A DNA stretch of 64,000 bases from Niabella agricola (GTDB lineage: Bacteria; Bacteroidota; Bacteroidia; Chitinophagales; Chitinophagaceae), in the NCBI RefSeq assembly GCF_021538615.1, contig NZ_JAJHIZ010000003.1:2976001-3040000 (forward strand), given 5' to 3'. Within the stretch, counting starts at the first letter, position 1. Every line of letters starts with the position of its first letter. The position numbers and the translations under genes are program-made. Below the pieces are notes generated by a model that ran no database searches, had not been told where the DNA came from, and was given only the letters and a program-made list of their open reading frames with translations. Shown piece after piece: positions 1 to 8,530 of this stretch.

Positions 1-102
1 GGCCGCCCGGGTACATGGAAGGTGCAATGGACCCCACAGGGTTTTTACGTGCTGCCGGAAAAAAAGATCCGGCAGGAAGTGATTATAAAAAAAGCAGGAT
101 AA
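1..102 (+). CDS. ImuA-like protein, C-terminal end only (partial at left edge)
   Basis: Frame 1 is open from the first base to a TAA at 100-102 and encodes about 33 residues, including the stretch GTWKVQWTPQGFYVLP. The stop lies one base before the ATG of imuB. In imuA-imuB-dnaE2 cassettes the gene directly upstream of imuB encodes a RecA-like ImuA protein, needed with ImuB for error-prone translesion synthesis. The fragment is too short to show a RecA fold, so the assignment rests mainly on gene order and on the tight coupling. No start or promoter is visible because the gene begins outside the window. Confidence 0.6.
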   Translation, partial: GRPGTWKVQWTPQGFYVLPEKKIRQEVIIKKAG

Positions 103-103
103 C

Positions 104-1600
104 ATGCACCGGTATTTATCAATATGGTTTCCGGCCCTTCTTGCCGACAGGGCATTGCGTCTCCGGCCGGAACTGAAGGATACACCTTTTATTATTGCTA
201 TACCACAACGGGGCCGGCTGATGGTAAAAGCAGCCAGTCTGCCGGCAATAAAAAAAGGGATCGTACAGGGAATGGTGGTGGCCGATGCAAAGGCCCTGCT
301 TCCGGAGTTGAAGTTGTTTCATTACAAGCCCGGAGCAGAAGAAAAGTTACTGACCCGGTTGGCAGAATGGTGTCTTCGGTTTACACCGGTGGTTGCAGTG
401 GATCTCCCGGATGGCATATTGCTGGATATCAGCGGTTGCCCGCATCTTTGGGGCGGAGAGCAGTCTTACCTGGATAACATTCTCCGTAAATTAAAAGCCT
501 CGGGATTCCAGACGGGAAGTGGCATTGCGGATACGGTGGGTGGTGCCTGGGCCATTGCCCGTTTTGAATCAGCGCATTCCATTGTAGCTCCGGGACAACA
601 GGACGCAGCGCTGAGATCTTTACCGCCTGCTGCTTTACGTCTGGAATTGCCTGTATTGGAACGGCTGCAGAAGCTGGGGTTTTCCCATATCGGAAGTTTT
701 ATTAATCTGCCTGCAACGGTACTGCGTAGGCGCTTCGGACCGGAGTTGCTAACCCGTATCGGGCAGGCGTTGGGGCATTTACCGGAAGTGCCGGAACCCT
801 TGCAGCCGGCGGCCGTTTTCCGGGAGCAGCTGCATTGCACAGAGCCGGTACATACACGGGTTGCCATTGATATAGCCCTGGAAACATTGCTGCAGCGGCT
901 TTGTGATCGTCTTCAGAGAGCCGGTCGCGGATTGCGTTCTGCTGTTTTTAAGATTGATCTGGTGGATGGCGGGGTGCAACAAATTTTTATTGGAACCAAC
1001 CGGCCGGTACGCAATGCTGTTCATCTGCTGAAGTTGTTTGAACCGAAGATCACGATGATCGCTCCGGGTATGGGCATAGAGGTATTTACGCTGGAAGCCC
1101 CGGCAGTGGAAGCGCTTTCGGGGCGGCAGGAAGCTATCTGGAGCACGTTGGGAGGGGGCGATACCGGTACGGAACTGGCGGGCTTGCTGGACCGGATTGC
1201 CGGCCGGATGGGAGATACCGCTATAAAACGCTACCTGCCGGCCGAGCATTACTGGCCCGAACGTTCCGTTACGCCGGGCGGGTTGTTTGAGAAAGCCGAA
1301 ACTTCCTGGCGTAGCGACCGGCCGCGGCCCGTTTACCTGCTGCCCAGGCCGGAACCGGTAACTGTGGCGGCTCCGGTACCGGATTATCCACCCATGCTTT
1401 TCCGGTATCGCGGAAAGGTTCATAACATAGCAAAAGCCGACGGCCCGGAACGCATTGAACAGGAGTGGTGGCTGGAACAGAACCAGGTACGCGATTATTA
1501 TGTGGTAGAAGATGCAGAAGGCGCGCGATACTGGCTGTTCCGGTCGGGCCATTACGGCGCAGAAAAGCCACAATGGTTTCTGCACGGATTTTTTGCATAA
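104..1600 (+). CDS. imuB: ImuB, Y-family DNA polymerase-like mutagenesis protein
   Basis: This 498-residue protein has the Y-family polymerase layout (fingers/palm at about 1-250, little finger at about 250-360, then a variable C-terminal tail). The N-terminus reads MHRYLSIWFPALLADRALR where a true DinB polymerase would carry the catalytic motif with its metal-binding Asp, so it is probably catalytically dead. That is typical of ImuB, which acts as a scaffold that brings the error-prone DnaE2 to the beta clamp after DNA damage. The C-terminal part (about 430-498) has the EQEWWL and DYYVV segments usual in ImuB tails. The ATG lies 1 nt after the upstream stop and dnaE2 starts 11 nt downstream, so the three genes form one operon. 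No LexA box can be seen because the operon promoter lies outside the window. Confidence 0.9.
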   Translation: MHRYLSIWFPALLADRALRLRPELKDTPFIIAIPQRGRLMVKAASLPAIKKGIVQGMVVADAKALLPELKLFHYKPGAEEKLLTRLAEWCLRFTPVVAVDLPDGILLDISGCPHLWGGEQSYLDNILRKLKASGFQTGSGIADTVGGAWAIARFESAHSIVAPGQQDAALRSLPPAALRLELPVLERLQKLGFSHIGSFINLPATVLRRRFGPELLTRIGQALGHLPEVPEPLQPAAVFREQLHCTEPVHTRVAIDIALETLLQRLCDRLQRAGRGLRSAVFKIDLVDGGVQQIFIGTNRPVRNAVHLLKLFEPKITMIAPGMGIEVFTLEAPAVEALSGRQEAIWSTLGGGDTGTELAGLLDRIAGRMGDTAIKRYLPAEHYWPERSVTPGGLFEKAETSWRSDRPRPVYLLPRPEPVTVAAPVPDYPPMLFRYRGKVHNIAKADGPERIEQEWWLEQNQVRDYYVVEDAEGARYWLFRSGHYGAEKPQWFLHGFFA

Positions 1601-1611
1601 AGAAAGTGCCC

Positions 1612-4600
1612 ATGCGCTACACAGAATTACAGGTAACCACCAATTTTACATTTTTGCAGGGCGGATCACACCCCGAGGAACTGGTGCAGGAAGCCATCCG
1701 GTTGGGATACACGGCGCTTGCCATAACGGACCGAAATACCCTGGCCGGGGTTGTACGTGCTTATGTTGCGGCAAAAAACACTTCCCTCCGAATCATACCT
1801 GCCTGCCGCCTGGATCTGGCGGATGGTCCGGGTTTGCTGGCTTATCCAACCGGCAAAGAAGCCTACAGCCGGCTATCGACCTTATTAACCGAAGGAAATC
1901 TGCGTACTGAAAAGGGAAAATGTATCTTGTATAAAGCCGATATATACCGGTATGCCAGGGGTATGAAGTTTATTGTGGTACCTCCGCCGGAATTAAATGC
2001 AGCCTTTGACCTGGACCAGGCGTTTAAGGATGCAGTAAAGGAGTACAAAAGGGAGCTGGGCCAGCAGTTGTACCTGGGAGCGGTGTGTACCTACCAGGGT
2101 AATGATGCGAAGATGCTGTTCCGGCTGGCACAACTGGCAGAAGCATGTAATGTTCCCATGGTGGCCACTAATGATGTGCACTATCACGAAGCAGCAAGAC
2201 GGGAATTGCAGGACGTACTGACCTGTATCCGTGAAAAATGTACCATACAAAATGTAGGCTACCGGCTTTGTCAGAATGCAGAACGGCATTTAAAAGAAGA
2301 GAAGGAAATGCTGCGCCTGTTCCGTTTGTACCCGGATGCCATTGCCCGTACACAGGAAATTGCGGAAGCCTGCCGGTTCTCGCTGAATATGCTGAACTAC
2401 GTATATCCGGAGGAGCTTACCACAGAAGGGCGTACGCCGCAGCAGGAGCTGGAATTCCTGGCATGGAAAGGTGCGGAGGAAAAGTTTACGGAAGCAGAAC
2501 TGTGTACGGTAGAAAAAAATATTAAAGAAGAACTGGCATTTATCGAACGCAGGAACTATGCGTCCTATTTCCTGACTGTTTATGATCTGGTGCGCTTTGC
2601 ACGCAGCAGGGAAATTTTATGCCAGGGCCGGGGCTCTGCAGCCAATTCTGTGGTTTGTTATTGTTTGGGTATTACCTCGGTGAACCCAATGGAAATTAAA
2701 TTACTTTTTGCCCGGTTTATGTCGGATGACCGGGATGAACCACCCGATATTGATGTGGATTTTGAACATGAGCGGCGTGAGGAGGTAATGCAATATATTT
2801 ATGAGAAATATGGCCGCGACCGGGCCGGTATTGTGGCTACGGTAACACAGGTGCACTGGAAGGGCGCCGTACGGGATGTGGCGAAGGTGATGGGATTATC
2901 GGCTGACGCGGTAGATCACCTGGCGAAATCGGAATATGAGTTTACGCAGACGTGGGCTGAAGGAAAAGGACGATCCAGCGGGGGGTTTATGGCCCATGAT
3001 CCGCATTTGTTAAAAACACTGGAACTTACCCGGCAATATATCGGCTTTCCCCGGCAGCTGGGACAGCACACCGGAGGTTTTGTGATCACACAGAATAAAT
3101 TATCCGATCTCTGCCCGATCCTGAATGCACGGATGGAAGACCGTACCTGTATCGAATGGAATAAGGAAGACATAGAGGCCCTGGGATTTTTAAAAGTGGA
3201 TGTGCTGGCCCTGGGCATGCTTACCTGCATTCGCAAAGGATTTGACCTGATCAAAAACCACCATGGACGCGCATTGACGCTGGCTACGGTGCCACAGCGC
3301 GAAAAAGAAGTGTATGAAATGATCAGCCGGGCCGATACCATCGGGGTATTCCAGATCGAAAGCCGGGCCCAGATGTCGATGCTGCCCAGGTTGCGGCCTC
3401 AAAATTTTTATGACCTGGTGATTGAAGTAGCCATTGTACGGCCGGGCCCCATACAGGGCGATATGGTGCACCCCTATCTGCGCCGGCGCAATGGAGAGGA
3501 GGAAGAAACGTATCCTTCCGAAGAACTAAGAAGAATACTGAAACGTACAAAAGGAGTACCCCTTTTCCAGGAACAGGCCATGGAGATCGCCATTGTTGCG
3601 GCAGATTTTACACCTGCTGAAGCAGATGGGTTGCGCCGCAGTATGGCCACGTTTAAGGCTCCGGGACAGGTAACAAAATGGCGGACCAAACTGGTGGAGG
3701 GTATGGTGGCAAAGGGATATGAAAGAGGGTTTTCCGAGCGGGTATTTAAACAACTGGAAGGATTTGGAAGCTATGGTTTTCCGGAAAGCCATGCTGCCAG
3801 TTTTGCCCTGCTGGTGTACATTTCCTCCTGGATCAAGTACCATTACCCCGATGTGTTTTGCTGTGCGTTGCTTAACAGTCAGCCCATGGGGTTTTACCGT
3901 CCGGCACAAATCGTGATCGATGCCCGTAAACACGGCGTGGAAGTATTGCCGGCCGATGTAAACCATTCCTGCTGGGACAATATCCTTGAAGAAAAAAACG
4001 GGGCGTATTGCCCGGTTCGCCTGGGCTTCCGGCAGGTAAAGGGATTAAAGGAAGAAGAAATCCAGGTCTTGATCGAAAAAAGAAAACAACCTTACCGCAA
4101 TATTGTACAGTTATCGGACGCAGGGATCTCCCAAACAGCACTGGAATATCTTGCTGATGCGGACGCGTTCCGTTCCCTGGGGCTGGACCGCCGGCAGGCG
4201 CTTTGGGAAGTGGCAGCGCTGGCCGATAAACCCTCCGGTGTGTTTGAAGGGCAGCCCTCGGAAAGCACTACCGAACCTGAGGTTCAATTACCGCTGCTGA
4301 GTGCCGCGGCTCATGTGCTCCAGGATTATAACAGTACCTCCCTGTCGCTGAAAGCGCATCCCGTAAGTTTTGCGCGCCCCCGGCTTCAGCAACGGAATAT
4401 TGCACCTGCCCATATGTTGGAACAATGGCCGGATGGCACTTTTGTCCGGGTCGCCGGCCTGGTACTGGTGCGCCAGCGGCCACAAACCGCAACCGGGGTT
4501 TGCTTTATTACGATTGAGGATGAAACCGGCATTGCCAACCTGGTGGTGTTTCATAAAGTATTTGAAAGATACCGGCGGGAGATCTTACAATCGAAACTGC

Positions 4601-4827
4601 TGATGGTTTCGGGAAAAATACAGAAAGAAGGCGAAGTGATCCATGTGGTGGTGCGCCATTGTTACAACATGAATGTTCTCCTGCAGGACATGGCCGCGCC
4701 GGGCACGGAAGACCTCCGGCTACCCGTAACCTCCTATATGGGCGAAACCGATCCCTCCGGAAAGAAAAAAGATATCGGGCAAAAAGCAGTACAGGGCGAG
4801 TTGTTCCCGTCAAGGAATTTTAAATGA
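1612..4827 (+). CDS. dnaE2: Error-prone DNA polymerase III alpha subunit DnaE2
   Basis: The product (1071 residues from this ATG) is a C-family replicative-type polymerase. An N-terminal PHP domain (about 1-200) begins with FTFLQGGSHPEEL, where DnaE2 proteins typically have a Ser/Ala-His-Pro-Glu-Glu sequence. The palm carries PDIDVDFEHERREEV at about 377, with two catalytic aspartates, and KVDVLALGML at about 526 with the third. An OB domain lies near 945-980. DnaE2 performs mutagenic bypass synthesis with ImuA and ImuB. The frame is open from 1465, but that extension overlaps imuB. The ATG at 1612 is 11 nt after the imuB stop and gives the family N-terminus MRYTELQ. The length matches DnaE2 rather than the longer DnaE1. 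The last residues, QGELFPSRNFK, end a normal C-terminus. Confidence 0.95.
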   Translation: MRYTELQVTTNFTFLQGGSHPEELVQEAIRLGYTALAITDRNTLAGVVRAYVAAKNTSLRIIPACRLDLADGPGLLAYPTGKEAYSRLSTLLTEGNLRTEKGKCILYKADIYRYARGMKFIVVPPPELNAAFDLDQAFKDAVKEYKRELGQQLYLGAVCTYQGNDAKMLFRLAQLAEACNVPMVATNDVHYHEAARRELQDVLTCIREKCTIQNVGYRLCQNAERHLKEEKEMLRLFRLYPDAIARTQEIAEACRFSLNMLNYVYPEELTTEGRTPQQELEFLAWKGAEEKFTEAELCTVEKNIKEELAFIERRNYASYFLTVYDLVRFARSREILCQGRGSAANSVVCYCLGITSVNPMEIKLLFARFMSDDRDEPPDIDVDFEHERREEVMQYIYEKYGRDRAGIVATVTQVHWKGAVRDVAKVMGLSADAVDHLAKSEYEFTQTWAEGKGRSSGGFMAHDPHLLKTLELTRQYIGFPRQLGQHTGGFVITQNKLSDLCPILNARMEDRTCIEWNKEDIEALGFLKVDVLALGMLTCIRKGFDLIKNHHGRALTLATVPQREKEVYEMISRADTIGVFQIESRAQMSMLPRLRPQNFYDLVIEVAIVRPGPIQGDMVHPYLRRRNGEEEETYPSEELRRILKRTKGVPLFQEQAMEIAIVAADFTPAEADGLRRSMATFKAPGQVTKWRTKLVEGMVAKGYERGFSERVFKQLEGFGSYGFPESHAASFALLVYISSWIKYHYPDVFCCALLNSQPMGFYRPAQIVIDARKHGVEVLPADVNHSCWDNILEEKNGAYCPVRLGFRQVKGLKEEEIQVLIEKRKQPYRNIVQLSDAGISQTALEYLADADAFRSLGLDRRQALWEVAALADKPSGVFEGQPSESTTEPEVQLPLLSAAAHVLQDYNSTSLSLKAHPVSFARPRLQQRNIAPAHMLEQWPDGTFVRVAGLVLVRQRPQTATGVCFITIEDETGIANLVVFHKVFERYRREILQSKLLMVSGKIQKEGEVIHVVVRHCYNMNVLLQDMAAPGTEDLRLPVTSYMGETDPSGKKKDIGQKAVQGELFPSRNFK

Positions 4828-4862
4828 ACAGATGATGGCCTTGGACGGTTCCTGTTTTTATG

Positions 4863-4935
4863 AGCCAACCATGGGGCTCGAACCCACGACCTGCTATTTA
4901 CGAAACAGCTGCTCTACCAACTGAGCTAGGATGGC
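4863..4935 (-). tRNA. tRNA-Thr (anticodon CGT)
   Basis: The reverse strand folds into a full cloverleaf: acceptor GCCATCC/GGTTGGC, D arm GCTC..GAGC, anticodon stem GCTGT/ATAGC around loop TTCGTAA, five-base variable region AGGTC and T arm GTGGG-TTCGAGC-CCCAT. Loop positions 34-36 are CGT, which reads ACG (Thr). The discriminator base is T, acceptable for Thr. The genomic 3' end reads TCA, so CCA is not encoded and must be added after transcription. The acceptor stem has a T-T mismatch at pair 5-68. The gene stands alone between dnaE2 and the sigma factor gene. Confidence 0.93.
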
Positions 4936-5363
4936 TTGTCCTTCGGGGGTAAAATGTCTGATGCAAAATATTAAATTTAGAAGTAAATGTTCCTGTTACT
5001 GCCTGAAATCTTCTTTCTTATCGAAAGTGCTTCACTTGTTCGTTCTGTATTTAATAGTTCTTATGCTATATTTTCTCCCCCGTATCCCGGAAATGTAAAA
5101 TAACGAATAAAAAATGTAAAATTAAAGAATGAAGAACAGCTGTTTGGGCTCACAAGTTTTTATATATGAAAAAAATAACACGCCTCTGCCGCCGTTTTAA
5201 TGTGCTTCATTTTACACGTTCACCAAAATCTTCCTGCGCAGGTTTTTGGTTAACCATGGTGCCCGCAGGATTACCACCTGCCTGAAAAAACCACTTTTTT
5301 TTCAAAATCGGAAATCCGGCCTTCTGTTTATTCCGTATATTGTATTTCTGATGCCTGTAATAC
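4936..5363. other. Intergenic region between tRNA-Thr and the sigma factor gene
   Basis: This 428-nt stretch is AT-rich and holds no intact gene. The octamer TGTAAAAT occurs twice at about 5094 and 5113. The segment 5207-5281 is the worn end of a flavin oxidoreductase gene and is listed separately. The promoter of the sigma factor gene must lie in the last 100 nt, but I see no clear TAnnTTTG element there, only the weak match TATATTG near 5336. Confidence 0.5.
5207..5281 (-). pseudogene. Remnant: C-terminal end of a thioredoxin-reductase-like flavoprotein
   Basis: On the minus strand, 5281 to 5207 reads A-G-G-N-P-A-G-T-M-V-N-Q-K-P-A-Q-E-D-F-G and ends with a TGA stop after E-R-V-K. The intact oxidoreductase at 8973-9896 ends AGGNLAGAMANHELSQEDFIAPVS. 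The core AGGNxAGxMxNxxxxQEDF is shared, and the DNA matches as well (both contain AAAATCTTCCTGCG). Similarity stops upstream of the AGG codons, so only the last 25 codons survive. It is a fossil of a paralogue or of a former copy, with no start and no catalytic part. Confidence 0.75.
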
Positions 5364-5903
5364 TTGAATAAGGAACAAACATACCGTGAGGATGAGCTGG
5401 TGATGCTTTTAAAAAAACGGGATGCCGAAGCGTTCGGTTACCTGTACGATCATTATGCCGCTTCATTGAACGGGATCATCTGTAGCTTTGTGCCAGACGA
5501 GCAGCATGCTCTGGACGTATTGCAGGAATGTTTTGTGAAAATATGGAACCAGGTTCAGGCATATGATGCTTCCAAAGGCCGCCTGTTTACGTGGCTTTCT
5601 GCTGTGGCGCGGAATACCGCAATTGACATGCTGCGCAGCCGGAATTGGAAAAATATACAGCAGAACAGGGAGCTTTCAAGGGAGGCACATACCATTCCCG
5701 CTACATCCGGATGGAATATGGACACCATCGGCTTAAGAAATGCGGTAAAAAACCTCCGGGAGGAGCACCGCCAGGTGATTGAATTGGCGTATTTTGAAGG
5801 TATGAGCCATGGAGATATTGCCACCGAAACCGGTATGCCGGTTGGTACGGTAAAAACAAGGCTGCGGGCGGCGTTGATTGAGCTAAGAAAATTTATTAAA
5901 TAA
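5364..5903 (+). CDS. ECF-type RNA polymerase sigma factor
   Basis: The 179-residue protein has the sigma-70 region 2 signature at about 20-95 (DAEAFGYLYDHYA, LDVLQECFVKIWNQ, RLFTWLSAVARNTAIDMLRS) and region 4 at about 125-175 (LREEHRQVIELAYFEGMSHGD, PVGTVKTRLRAAL). It directs core polymerase to a small regulon in response to an envelope or stress signal. The frame allows a TTG start at 5364. The next possible start is the ATG at about 5402, which would cut into region 2, so TTG is preferred. The gene is followed 3 nt later by its probable anti-sigma factor. The ferritin-like genes downstream are plausible targets by position, which is inference. Confidence 0.9.
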   Translation: MNKEQTYREDELVMLLKKRDAEAFGYLYDHYAASLNGIICSFVPDEQHALDVLQECFVKIWNQVQAYDASKGRLFTWLSAVARNTAIDMLRSRNWKNIQQNRELSREAHTIPATSGWNMDTIGLRNAVKNLREEHRQVIELAYFEGMSHGDIATETGMPVGTVKTRLRAALIELRKFIK

Positions 5904-5906
5904 AAA

Positions 5907-6704
5907 GTGGATATTCAGGAATACATAAAGAGTGGTATTGTCGAAAGCTACGTGCTGGGCCTCGCGGATCCGGAAGAGCGGGCTACGCTGGAGCGCATGC
6001 GTGCTCTATATCCTGAGTTGAATGCCGCAATTCTTGACTTTGAACAGGAACTTGAAGTGGCCGCCCGGAAAAATGCAGTACCTGTGGACGGCGGAGTTAA
6101 AGAACAACTGTTTAAAAAGCTACCTTTCGGTCAGCAACCAGCCATTGCCGCTGATACGGCTGGCAACAAAAAAGTAATTCGGTTTTCAAAACCGCTGGCA
6201 GCGGCTGCAGCGGTACTGATCATTGCCAGCGTGGGGTACAATATTTACGCCTACCAACGGGTTAAAATACTGGAACGGGAAAACAAAGATCTTGCAATGG
6301 AGCGCAGCCAGCTGTATACACAGAATGGCACACTCCGCACAAAGGCAGAAGAGCTGAATACCGGCTTGCAGCTTTTTTCCGATCCGGCCTCATTGAAAAT
6401 AGCATTAACCGGTATTAAAGAAACGGCCTCTACTAAAGCCGTGGTGATATGGAATAAGACCAATAAAGAAGTGCACCTGATGATAAAGGGCCTGCCCGTG
6501 CCTCCCCGCGATAAGCAATACCAGCTTTGGGCCCTGGTAAACGGAACACCGGTAGATGCCGGCGTTATCGGTGATTGTGCCACCTTCTGTTTGCTAAAAC
6601 CTGTTGACAATGCACAGGCCTTTGCCATTACATTGGAAAAAGCGGGCGGCAATCCCACCCCGTCCCTTGACCAGCTACAGGCAATGGGAAAGGTTCCCGG
6701 ATAA
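5907..6704 (+). CDS. Membrane anti-sigma factor with RskA-like C-terminal domain
   Basis: This 265-residue protein starts at a GTG 3 nt after the sigma factor stop. The cytoplasmic N-terminus (1-95) begins MDIQEYIKSGIVESYVLGLA, the usual start of Bacteroidota anti-sigma proteins. One membrane helix lies at 96-114, then a coiled-coil-like segment (117-155, ILERENKDLAMERSQL), then a periplasmic domain of the anti-sigma-K/RskA type (about 170-265, with the hallmark KQYQLWALVNGTPVDAGVI). It should hold the upstream sigma factor inactive at the membrane until a signal is sensed. The stop is followed by a hairpin terminator at about 6785. Confidence 0.88.
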   Translation: MDIQEYIKSGIVESYVLGLADPEERATLERMRALYPELNAAILDFEQELEVAARKNAVPVDGGVKEQLFKKLPFGQQPAIAADTAGNKKVIRFSKPLAAAAAVLIIASVGYNIYAYQRVKILERENKDLAMERSQLYTQNGTLRTKAEELNTGLQLFSDPASLKIALTGIKETASTKAVVIWNKTNKEVHLMIKGLPVPPRDKQYQLWALVNGTPVDAGVIGDCATFCLLKPVDNAQAFAITLEKAGGNPTPSLDQLQAMGKVPG

Positions 6705-6784
6705 AATTGTGGCAGTATAAAACCAAATGCTTTCCGGGTACGTATCTATGAACGTTATATTCAAGTAACATATATTCAGAAAAG

Positions 6785-6812
6785 GAGCTGTAGCAATACG
6801 GCTCTTTTTTTA
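6785..6812 (+). terminator. Rho-independent terminator after the anti-sigma gene
   Basis: The stem GAGCTG/CGGCTC (6786-6791 with 6800-6805, one G-T pair) has an 8-nt loop and is followed by a run of seven T. It separates the sigma/anti-sigma pair from the ferritin-like genes, which therefore probably have their own promoter between 6815 and 6935. Confidence 0.7.
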
Positions 6813-6935
6813 TGGTACCCGTTCTCGTCCATTCAGCAACCGGAAAAAAATTGTTGTATTGCGCAATCCGGTTGCTAAAAGTATGCGTATATATCTGTAT
6901 TCAACCGTTCCACACAACATCTAAAATATACAGAT

Positions 6936-7655
6936 ATGAAAAATGATTCTATCCGTTTACAGCCGGCACTTCCAGGAGAAGAAGCGGCATATAACAAAAC
7001 CGTGAGCAGGAAGAAATTCCTTTCCGCACTGGGTATCGGCAGTTTGAGTCTTGCCGCTATTGTTTCCTGCAACAAGGACGATGATGGTATGGGTAGCACA
7101 GTACCTCCGGGCAGCATTGATCTTGGAAAAGGAGATACCGGCATCCTCAACTATGCCTATGCATTGGAACAGCTGGAAGCGGCTTTTTATACAAAGGTTG
7201 CTCAATCGCCGTATTCCGGAATTACGGCCGCTGAAACGGCGCTACTTACAGATATCCGGGATCACGAGGTGGCGCACCGTGAGTTCTTTAAAAAAGCGCT
7301 TGGTACAGCCGCCATTCCTGCGCTAAATGTAAATTTCTCCGGCATCGATTTTAGTAAAAGGGATTCCGTGCTGGCAACTGCAAAAGCATTTGAAGACCTG
7401 GGCGTGTCGGCCTATAATGGCGCCGGAGCACTCATTGCCGATAAAAATTATTTATTATTGGCAGGAAAGATCGTTTCCGTTGAAGCCCGTCACGCAGCCT
7501 ATATCCGCGATCTTATCAGCAACGGTTCATTTGCAGACAATACCATTATCGACGCCAGTGGTATGGACCAGGCAAAGGCGCCGGCCGATGTATTAATGAT
7601 CGCACAGTCGTTCCTTACCTCCAAACTATGGGGAGGCAATTTACCTAAATCCTGA
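6936..7655 (+). CDS. Ferritin-like domain lipoprotein (first of a pair)
   Basis: The 239-residue product has a Tat-like or lipoprotein export signal (VSRKKFLSALGIGSLSLAAIVSC, probable lipidated Cys followed by NKDDD). A four-helix ferritin-like domain follows, with repeated Glu/His ligand motifs: YALEQLEAAFY, DIRDHEVAHREFF, AFEDLGVSAYNGAG and VEARHAAYIRDL. These fit the ferritin-like family that includes desiccation-related proteins. A role in binding or oxidising metal outside the cytoplasm is inferred. It is followed after 26 nt by a second gene of the same fold. The pair next to an ECF sigma/anti-sigma unit recurs in Bacteroidota. Confidence 0.85.
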   Translation: MKNDSIRLQPALPGEEAAYNKTVSRKKFLSALGIGSLSLAAIVSCNKDDDGMGSTVPPGSIDLGKGDTGILNYAYALEQLEAAFYTKVAQSPYSGITAAETALLTDIRDHEVAHREFFKKALGTAAIPALNVNFSGIDFSKRDSVLATAKAFEDLGVSAYNGAGALIADKNYLLLAGKIVSVEARHAAYIRDLISNGSFADNTIIDASGMDQAKAPADVLMIAQSFLTSKLWGGNLPKS

Positions 7656-7681
7656 TCGTTCATTTTTTAAAACAAAATCGT

Positions 7682-8503
7682 ATGAACCTGTATCAACTAT
7701 TCAGCAACATGGAAAAGATAGATCCGGATATCTACGGCCGGATAGACTCCCGCCGGAAGGCGATCCGCAATTTTGCCGGCATCGGGGGAAGGCTTGCGCT
7801 GGCAGCGGTGCCACTGGCCCTGGGTGGACTTTTGAATAAGGCTTACAGCCAGTCTGCTCCCGCAGATATAACCGGCGTGTTACAGTATGCCCTTACCCTG
7901 GAATACCTGGAAGCAGAATTCTATACCAAGGCCGTGGCTTCGGGGATCATACCGGCCGGAGCACCCACAAGCGCATTGACCACCATCCGCGACCATGAGA
8001 ACCAACACGTAGCTTTTTTAACAGCAGTGATCAAGCAACTGGGTGCAACACCGGTGTCTAAACCCACCTTTGATTTTACCGCGGGCGGACATTTTGCAAC
8101 GGTATTTACGAACTATGATGTATTGCTGGCGGTGGCCCAAACCTTTGAAGATACAGGGGTGCGCGCCTACAAGGGACAGGCAGGTGTACTCATGAGCAAT
8201 AATACCGTACTCACGGCGGCACTGAATATCCATTCAGTGGAGGCCCGGCACGCATCACATATACGCCAGATGCGGCGTGCGCGCACCAACGATGCCACCA
8301 TCAAACCCTGGATCACCGGGAAGAACCCGGGAGGAATCACTGATGACGCAGTACAGAAGAGCTATAACGGGGAGGAGCTTACTACCCAGGCGGGCATTGA
8401 TCTCACCGGCTTTGTAAGCGCCAGTGCAGCATCTGAAAGCTTTGATGAACCGCTGACTTACGACCAGGTGATCGCTATTGTGCAACCATTTATCAAACAA
8501 TAA
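7682..8503 (+). CDS. Ferritin-like domain secreted protein (second of a pair)
   Basis: This 273-residue protein is a paralogue of the upstream gene. After an N-terminal cytosolic-looking stretch comes a twin-arginine-like signal (DSRRKAIRNFAGIGG, then a hydrophobic segment at about 40-58 ending in AYSQS). The ligand motifs are LEYLEAEFYTKAV, IRDHENQHVAFL, TFEDTGVRAYKGQAG and VEARHASHIRQM. It lacks the lipobox of its partner, so it is probably periplasmic and soluble. The C-terminal extension (about 205-273) is not part of the metal site. A heteromeric complex with the first protein is possible but unproven. Confidence 0.85.
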   Translation: MNLYQLFSNMEKIDPDIYGRIDSRRKAIRNFAGIGGRLALAAVPLALGGLLNKAYSQSAPADITGVLQYALTLEYLEAEFYTKAVASGIIPAGAPTSALTTIRDHENQHVAFLTAVIKQLGATPVSKPTFDFTAGGHFATVFTNYDVLLAVAQTFEDTGVRAYKGQAGVLMSNNTVLTAALNIHSVEARHASHIRQMRRARTNDATIKPWITGKNPGGITDDAVQKSYNGEELTTQAGIDLTGFVSASAASESFDEPLTYDQVIAIVQPFIKQ

Positions 8504-8530
8504 GGTATTATAAACTTTAAAAACAGAAAT

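Noticed and set aside
779..1585. Long open frame on the minus strand
   Set aside because: It lies entirely antisense to imuB, shows no domain or signal, and its composition fits a mirror of a GC-rich coding sequence.
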